NCBI GenBank assembly: GCA_021399445.1
Contig: JAJTUQ010000001.1
Coordinates: 3,906,001-3,970,000 of the forward strand
Source of the DNA: Xylogone sp. PMI_703
Taxonomy: Eukaryota; Ascomycota; Leotiomycetes
Length of the DNA stretch: 64,000 bases
Direction: 5' to 3'
Positions 60,013 through 64,000 of this stretch are shown here, one piece after another (within the stretch, counting starts at the first letter, position 1; each line of letters begins with the position of its first letter). The translations under genes and the position numbers were made by a program. Under the pieces are notes generated by a model that was not told the origin of the DNA, ran no database searches, and saw only the letters and a list, made by a program, of their open reading frames with translations.

Positions 60013-60200
60013 TCTAGGCCTTTCCCACCCCCTCACCCCCTTCGCCTTTCCCATCCCACACAAACGCCTCGTTCGCCATCCCCATCCGCCCTTTCCCTGG
60101 CCCTTTTCGCTCGCTCCTCCCTCACGGCTCTCAGAACCCTACCCCTAGACGCCGAGCCAGGCCCTTCCTGGATCTCTCTCTTTACTCTCTCTTCACTTGC
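60013..60200 (+). promoter_or_regulatory. Pyrimidine-rich tract upstream of the REG1-like gene
   Basis: Repeated C/T runs (CCCACCCCCTCACCCCCTT-like, then TCTCTCTTTACTCTCTCTTC) lie about 600-780 nt ahead of the start codon, with another at about 60,280-60,310. This is the usual appearance of a fungal core promoter and transcription start zone. Confidence 0.4.
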
Positions 60201-60789
60201 TAGACCTTGCCAGACCTTGCCTGCTCCGGTAATACCCAAATCTACTTCCCACCGAACCTTCATCTTCCGACCCGTCTCGTCCTTCTTCCTCCTACTCCTA
60301 CTCCTCTTAACTCTTTTGCCTCCGCCTTGTCTAACTGCTCTGGTCCTCATACACACACTTCCTCTATATCTGCCGTCCATGCCCGCTCGCACGAGTCCGT
60401 GATATTGCTCTTCCTTTCCCATATTCAACCATCTGTGGCGTCTCTCTTCGTTGCTGGCTTAGTCACGCTAAACGGTACTCGACCACCACATCGTCTGCCG
60501 CTTACCTTTGGTCACCGCACCAACAAACCAGGAGATCAACACTGTTTCTAGATCGCCATTGTATGCTCACATTGATGCCGGCCCCGTGCTCGAGGTCACG
60601 AAGGTAGAAGTTGTTGGAAATCCCCTGTGCTGGGAGATCTCGGGGCGCTCCATTCGGCCATTATCAAGTGGAAGGAAGACCGAACACCAGGCCCTTCGGC
60701 AGTGTCGGTGCTCCTTGATAAGGCAAGACGATTTTCTCTCGGAGCAGGACACCACCAACTAAATCTAACTCTCCTGCTCATCTCTCACC

Positions 60790-62599
60790 ATGGCCGCCGT
60801 GGTATTGAGTTCTGAGGAGCCCAGCTACTTCACTTCGAGCCCGCTGCGTCGCTCGAAATCGCAACCCAAGTTTTCCAATCCTCCGTCTTCGTACAGCAAA
60901 GGCCTGGCTAGGAGCAGCAGTTTTATTGTCTCTCCACCCACATCGGCGTCTTCCTCAGAGCCATCGTCACCCAGGACATCGCATGCTGATTCTACAGCCA
61001 CGTCGTTTGCCTCCACCCCTGCTAGCAGCATCTCGTTGGAAGCCCATTACCAGTATGACGATCCTTCAAGCATTGAAGAGGGAGATCAGATACTCTTTCC
61101 CATGTACGACGATATAGGATATTTTGATCAAGATGACCTGGAACCAACACCCAGTCTACGCACCAGTAGCTCGACTACCATTTCACCTACATCCAACAGC
61201 ACTTCGACAAATGTTTCTCGACCCGAATCCCCGGTCCCAATAGAACATGCCGAAGACGATACAGCCGTCAGAATTCCTCCGTCGAAACATGTCGATTATC
61301 TGTCACACAACTGGAAGGAAGAGGACATCTGGTCATCGTGGAAGCACATTGTCTCCAAGAGGAAGACGTACAACAATAGTGCACGGCTAGAAAATGCGTC
61401 GTGGAGAACATGGATGAAATCTAAGAACAAGCTGAAAACAGTTTCTCCAGAGACGCTTAATTGGTGTGTTTCGGCCTGTCCTCTTTTTTTACGAAATTAT
61501 TTTACTTCAGATATACGGGTAACACTGCTAACAAATTCTCAGGTTGAAAGACTGTGATGTTACGTGGCTGTATGGCCCTCTCCAGACTGGCTCTGACAAA
61601 TCGTTGCGGGTCGGAGCATCACCTCCTATCAACAGCCAAGGGATTTCCACCTCCAGCTCATTCCTGCACAAGAAACCCATTCTGAAGAAGCGAAGTATGT
61701 CTGAGATCATGCTGCAGAGATCGCTCTCGGCTTCATCGCTTATCAAACAAGCTGCAGCTGCAGTCCAGGCACAACAATTGGAGCATGAACGACCAGGCCT
61801 CACACGCGGGGTCTCGGACTATGTCACATACCCATTTTCTTCGCGTCGAATGAGTCGAGATGACCCTAGTCGCATGTCCTCCATTAATTCCTCAGGCATC
61901 CAATCCCCAGGTACGGGCGAGAGGAAACACATACACTTCAATGAGCAAGTGGAACAGTGCATCGCTGTTGATGTCAAGGGAGATGACGAAGATGAGATAC
62001 CCGTGCTTAACTACGATGATGATAGTGATTCCGACGATGGCGGCATTATGATGAAGAGAAGTAACTCGAAGCGAAAATTACCCACCGTAGGCCGGAAGCC
62101 GTTGTCACGAACGAACTCGTCTACAGAGAGCAAGACTATTGCTATGCTACCATCAACTACCTTGAAGTACCGTGAGGATACTCCGGAACCACAAGAGACG
62201 GCCATGAAGCACAGTAACTACTGGTCTAATACCAAACTCTCACCCTCTCCCTCGCAAGAAACGCTCAAGCCATCAAAACCATCATCAAGGATGCTATTGG
62301 GAGACGACGATGATGACGATTTGGATACAGACTGGGAGCCGCAGGTGTTCCTCGGCCGTAGAGATAGCATCTCGGTTAATCAAGAAAGGTACCAAAATCT
62401 CCATTCGTCCGGTTCATCCTCAAGTCTAAACGGCGAACCTTCTTCAGGGATGCGAAGAACACCTTCAGGAATGTTCATGCCATACGAAGAAGATGACGAC
62501 GCACCGGCATCGGAGGGGCTTTTCGGGAAGGTGGTCGATACCGTCAACACTGCGAGGGACATCGCTCACGTGATTTGGAATGTGGGTTGGAGACGGTGA
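60790..62599 (+). CDS. Reg1-like protein phosphatase 1 regulatory subunit (DUF1752)
   Basis: Yeast Reg1/Reg2 target phosphatase 1 (Glc7) to the Snf1 kinase and so control glucose repression. Two exons give 576 aa: 60790-61463 and 61543-62599, with a 79-nt intron (donor GTGTGT, branch GCTAAC). The DUF1752 domain spans about residues 167-237 across the splice: HVDYLSHNWKEEDIWSSW, then ASWRTWMKSKNKLKTVSPE, then LKDCDVTWLYGP. A PP1-docking RVxF-type motif KHIHF is at 353-357, followed by NEQVEQCIAVDV, a conserved pairing in Reg1 homologues. A serine-rich KPILKKRSMSEIM block lies before it. The rest is Ser/Thr/Asp-rich and probably disordered. The Reg1 role is inferred from the family. Confidence 0.9.
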
Positions 62600-64000
62600 T
62601 CGCTATGAGGAGCCGTCTCTAGCCAGTTTTCTTTAGTTGATATAGCTCGGATACCAATTTGGCATGGGACTAATATCTTCGAGTCACCAACATGCATACC
62701 CCGAAAAGCGAGTAATGGCTAATTACAACAACATCACAAAACAAAAAAATTCGTCACCATTTCAAGAGATACCTTAATGAATGCAGAGTTGTTTTGGGAG
62801 GTATCTCGGGGAGGAAGGGGCTTTTTTTGCTAATTATTTACCTGCTTGTTTTCTACAATGGCTATAACGGAAATCGGGCAAGGCATGGACGGGAGGCAAT
62901 TTTCTTGGGCATCTCGTCTGGATCTTTTTGCTTCTGCCTTGTTTAACATAGCCAGGACTGGTCTTCCGGTATCAACTAATGTGTCTGGCATTAAGCTCAG
63001 AAACCTCAACGAAGAATCAATCTGGGCGGTCGTTTTTCTTTAGGCGCGCGGACACTCATGGATTTTGATACATCGGATGGGAAATACCATAGCCCAATGG
63101 GATTGACTTGAACCAGGCAAGCAGATTAGGTATGGAAATTTGGGAAGAGGAACCGGGGAACCGGGAGCTCAGGAAACTCTTAATCTTTGGGGCGGCTATT
63201 TCGAATTCTTTTTCCTGGGAAATCGTTTTTCGCGGAGCTCTTCGGATTTTCAGGGTGGCTGGCTTATGACCATTGTACTTTTATAATGAATTTCCTTAAT
63301 TTTTTCCCTGGTATCGTTGAAATTATTTTCTCCGGGTTTGGTGGGTCTAGGATTGTGTTACCTTTGGTTTCAGGGGCCGGGGGAGCATGTTCTGCTGGTT
63401 TCCGCGAGTAGCGTCGAGTTACAACAGACATTTGCTCCTCGGGCTCTTTTTGGGGGCAAGGAAAGGGAACGGAGAAAAGAGCCAGTCTTTTTATTTGAAA
63501 ACAGGACAAACAAAAAACGCAAAAGTACATAGAAAGGCTGCTAGAGCGATAGGGAAGATTCTAATGACCCAATCTACCCTGATTACGAATAACCTCATTT
63601 CTGTTTGCGTGTGCCCATATCTTGACCTGTGCTGGTGTTGAGATAGCTTGTTTGTTTACCTGCTGCCAACCACCTACTTACTTACCTGCATGCAAGCAAG
63701 CATGCATTACCACAGGTACGTACGACCACAACCGGCTCGACTCCCCCCCTTCCATTACCCCCCTTCTCATTGCTTTTTTCTACGAAGCATACGATTACTG
63801 CAGCGATTGGGATTCATAGGGAGAGACATGTCCTCCCAAATCCAATATATATACGCATCATGCGAAATGCAGAATGCACAATGCAGATTGGGAGACTGGG
63901 AGATTGCAGATATGCATACCCCTCTTTTTGTTCGCGTCTTGCTTTCCTATCATTGTGGCCTTCATAGATTCCGTTACATCTGTCTCTGTGCATTTATATT
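62600..64000. other. Right edge, no gene called
   Basis: 1.4 kb downstream of the REG1-like gene. Short open frames (60-90 codons) on both strands have no recognisable content. It probably contains the REG1-like 3' UTR and intergenic DNA. ATGCA-rich strings near 63,690-63,910 (CATGCAAGCAAGCATGCA and TGCAGAATGCACAATGCAG) form small imperfect repeats. Confidence 0.5.

Larger units (their letters stand above)
45271..60789. other. 15.5-kb interval with no recognisable gene
   Basis: Between HAP2 and the REG1-like gene I find no frame with recognisable domains and no series of short frames that splice together. The first 2-3 kb are T-rich and probably include the HAP2 3' UTR. From about 47.6 to 53.5 kb the DNA is AT-rich and unremarkable apart from a hexamer repeat (49,888-50,001) and a short AC tract (51,255-51,269). 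From about 53.5 kb it becomes GC-richer, with a GT microsatellite (56,296-56,329) and, from 58.5 kb, overlapping open frames on both strands. I see no terminal inverted repeats, reverse-transcriptase or transposase motifs, or tRNA. Confidence 0.55.

Noticed and set aside
58544..60148. Several overlapping 130-180 codon frames on both strands
   Set aside because: They overlap each other in GC-richer DNA with few stops, show no domain or splice continuity, and lie in the likely REG1-like upstream region.

Overview
The window is nuclear DNA of a filamentous ascomycete (Pezizomycotina). The evidence is many short spliceosomal introns (mostly 48-71 nt, GTRNGN donors, CTRAY-type branch sites, YAG acceptors), pyrimidine-rich tracts ahead of start codons, and proteins typical of Pezizomycotina (an AmcA/ORT1-like carrier, a HapB-type Hap2, a DUF1752/Reg1 protein, fungal Ars2). 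A Leotiomycete such as the Sclerotiniaceae fits the general look, but this is an inference made without any search. No rRNA, tRNA, transposon, CRISPR array or secondary-metabolite cluster was found.

Positions 1-34.4 kb are gene-dense and hold mostly housekeeping genes, which I reassembled exon by exon. In order they are: a PX-domain protein (-), a coiled-coil membrane protein of unknown role (-), CGR1 rRNA processing (-), an ornithine-type mitochondrial carrier (+), TspO/MBR (-), ARS2/SERRATE (+), a large methyltransferase with a disordered leader (+), proteasome ATPase RPT1 (-), chaperonin CCT4 (+), alpha-tubulin (-), RanGAP/RNA1 (-), COX17 (+), exocyst SEC10 (-), NUS1 (+) and TRM5 (+). Most spliced models close exactly in frame. 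Three points are less certain: the first PX intron (GC-AG), the first intron of the coiled-coil gene, and the TRM5 start.

Positions 34.4-64 kb are gene-poor. Only two confident genes lie here, both on + and both regulators: HAP2/hapB (CCAAT-binding subunit, 44.2 kb) and a REG1-like protein phosphatase 1 regulatory subunit (60.8 kb). They are preceded by about 8 kb and 15.5 kb without recognisable genes. Those stretches hold microsatellites, pyrimidine tracts, CCAAT boxes and possible leader introns. A 111-codon orphan ORF at 35.7 kb is the only other candidate.

The genes do not form one pathway. Noteworthy neighbours are RPT1-CCT4-TUB1 (proteasome ATPase, chaperonin subunit and alpha-tubulin, a known chaperonin client) and several head-to-head pairs with short shared promoters. 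I found no clear novel biological system. The best leads are a possible in-frame retained intron giving TRM5 two N-termini, a GC-AG intron, the long HAP2 upstream region with CCAAT boxes, and the unexplained 15.5 kb interval.
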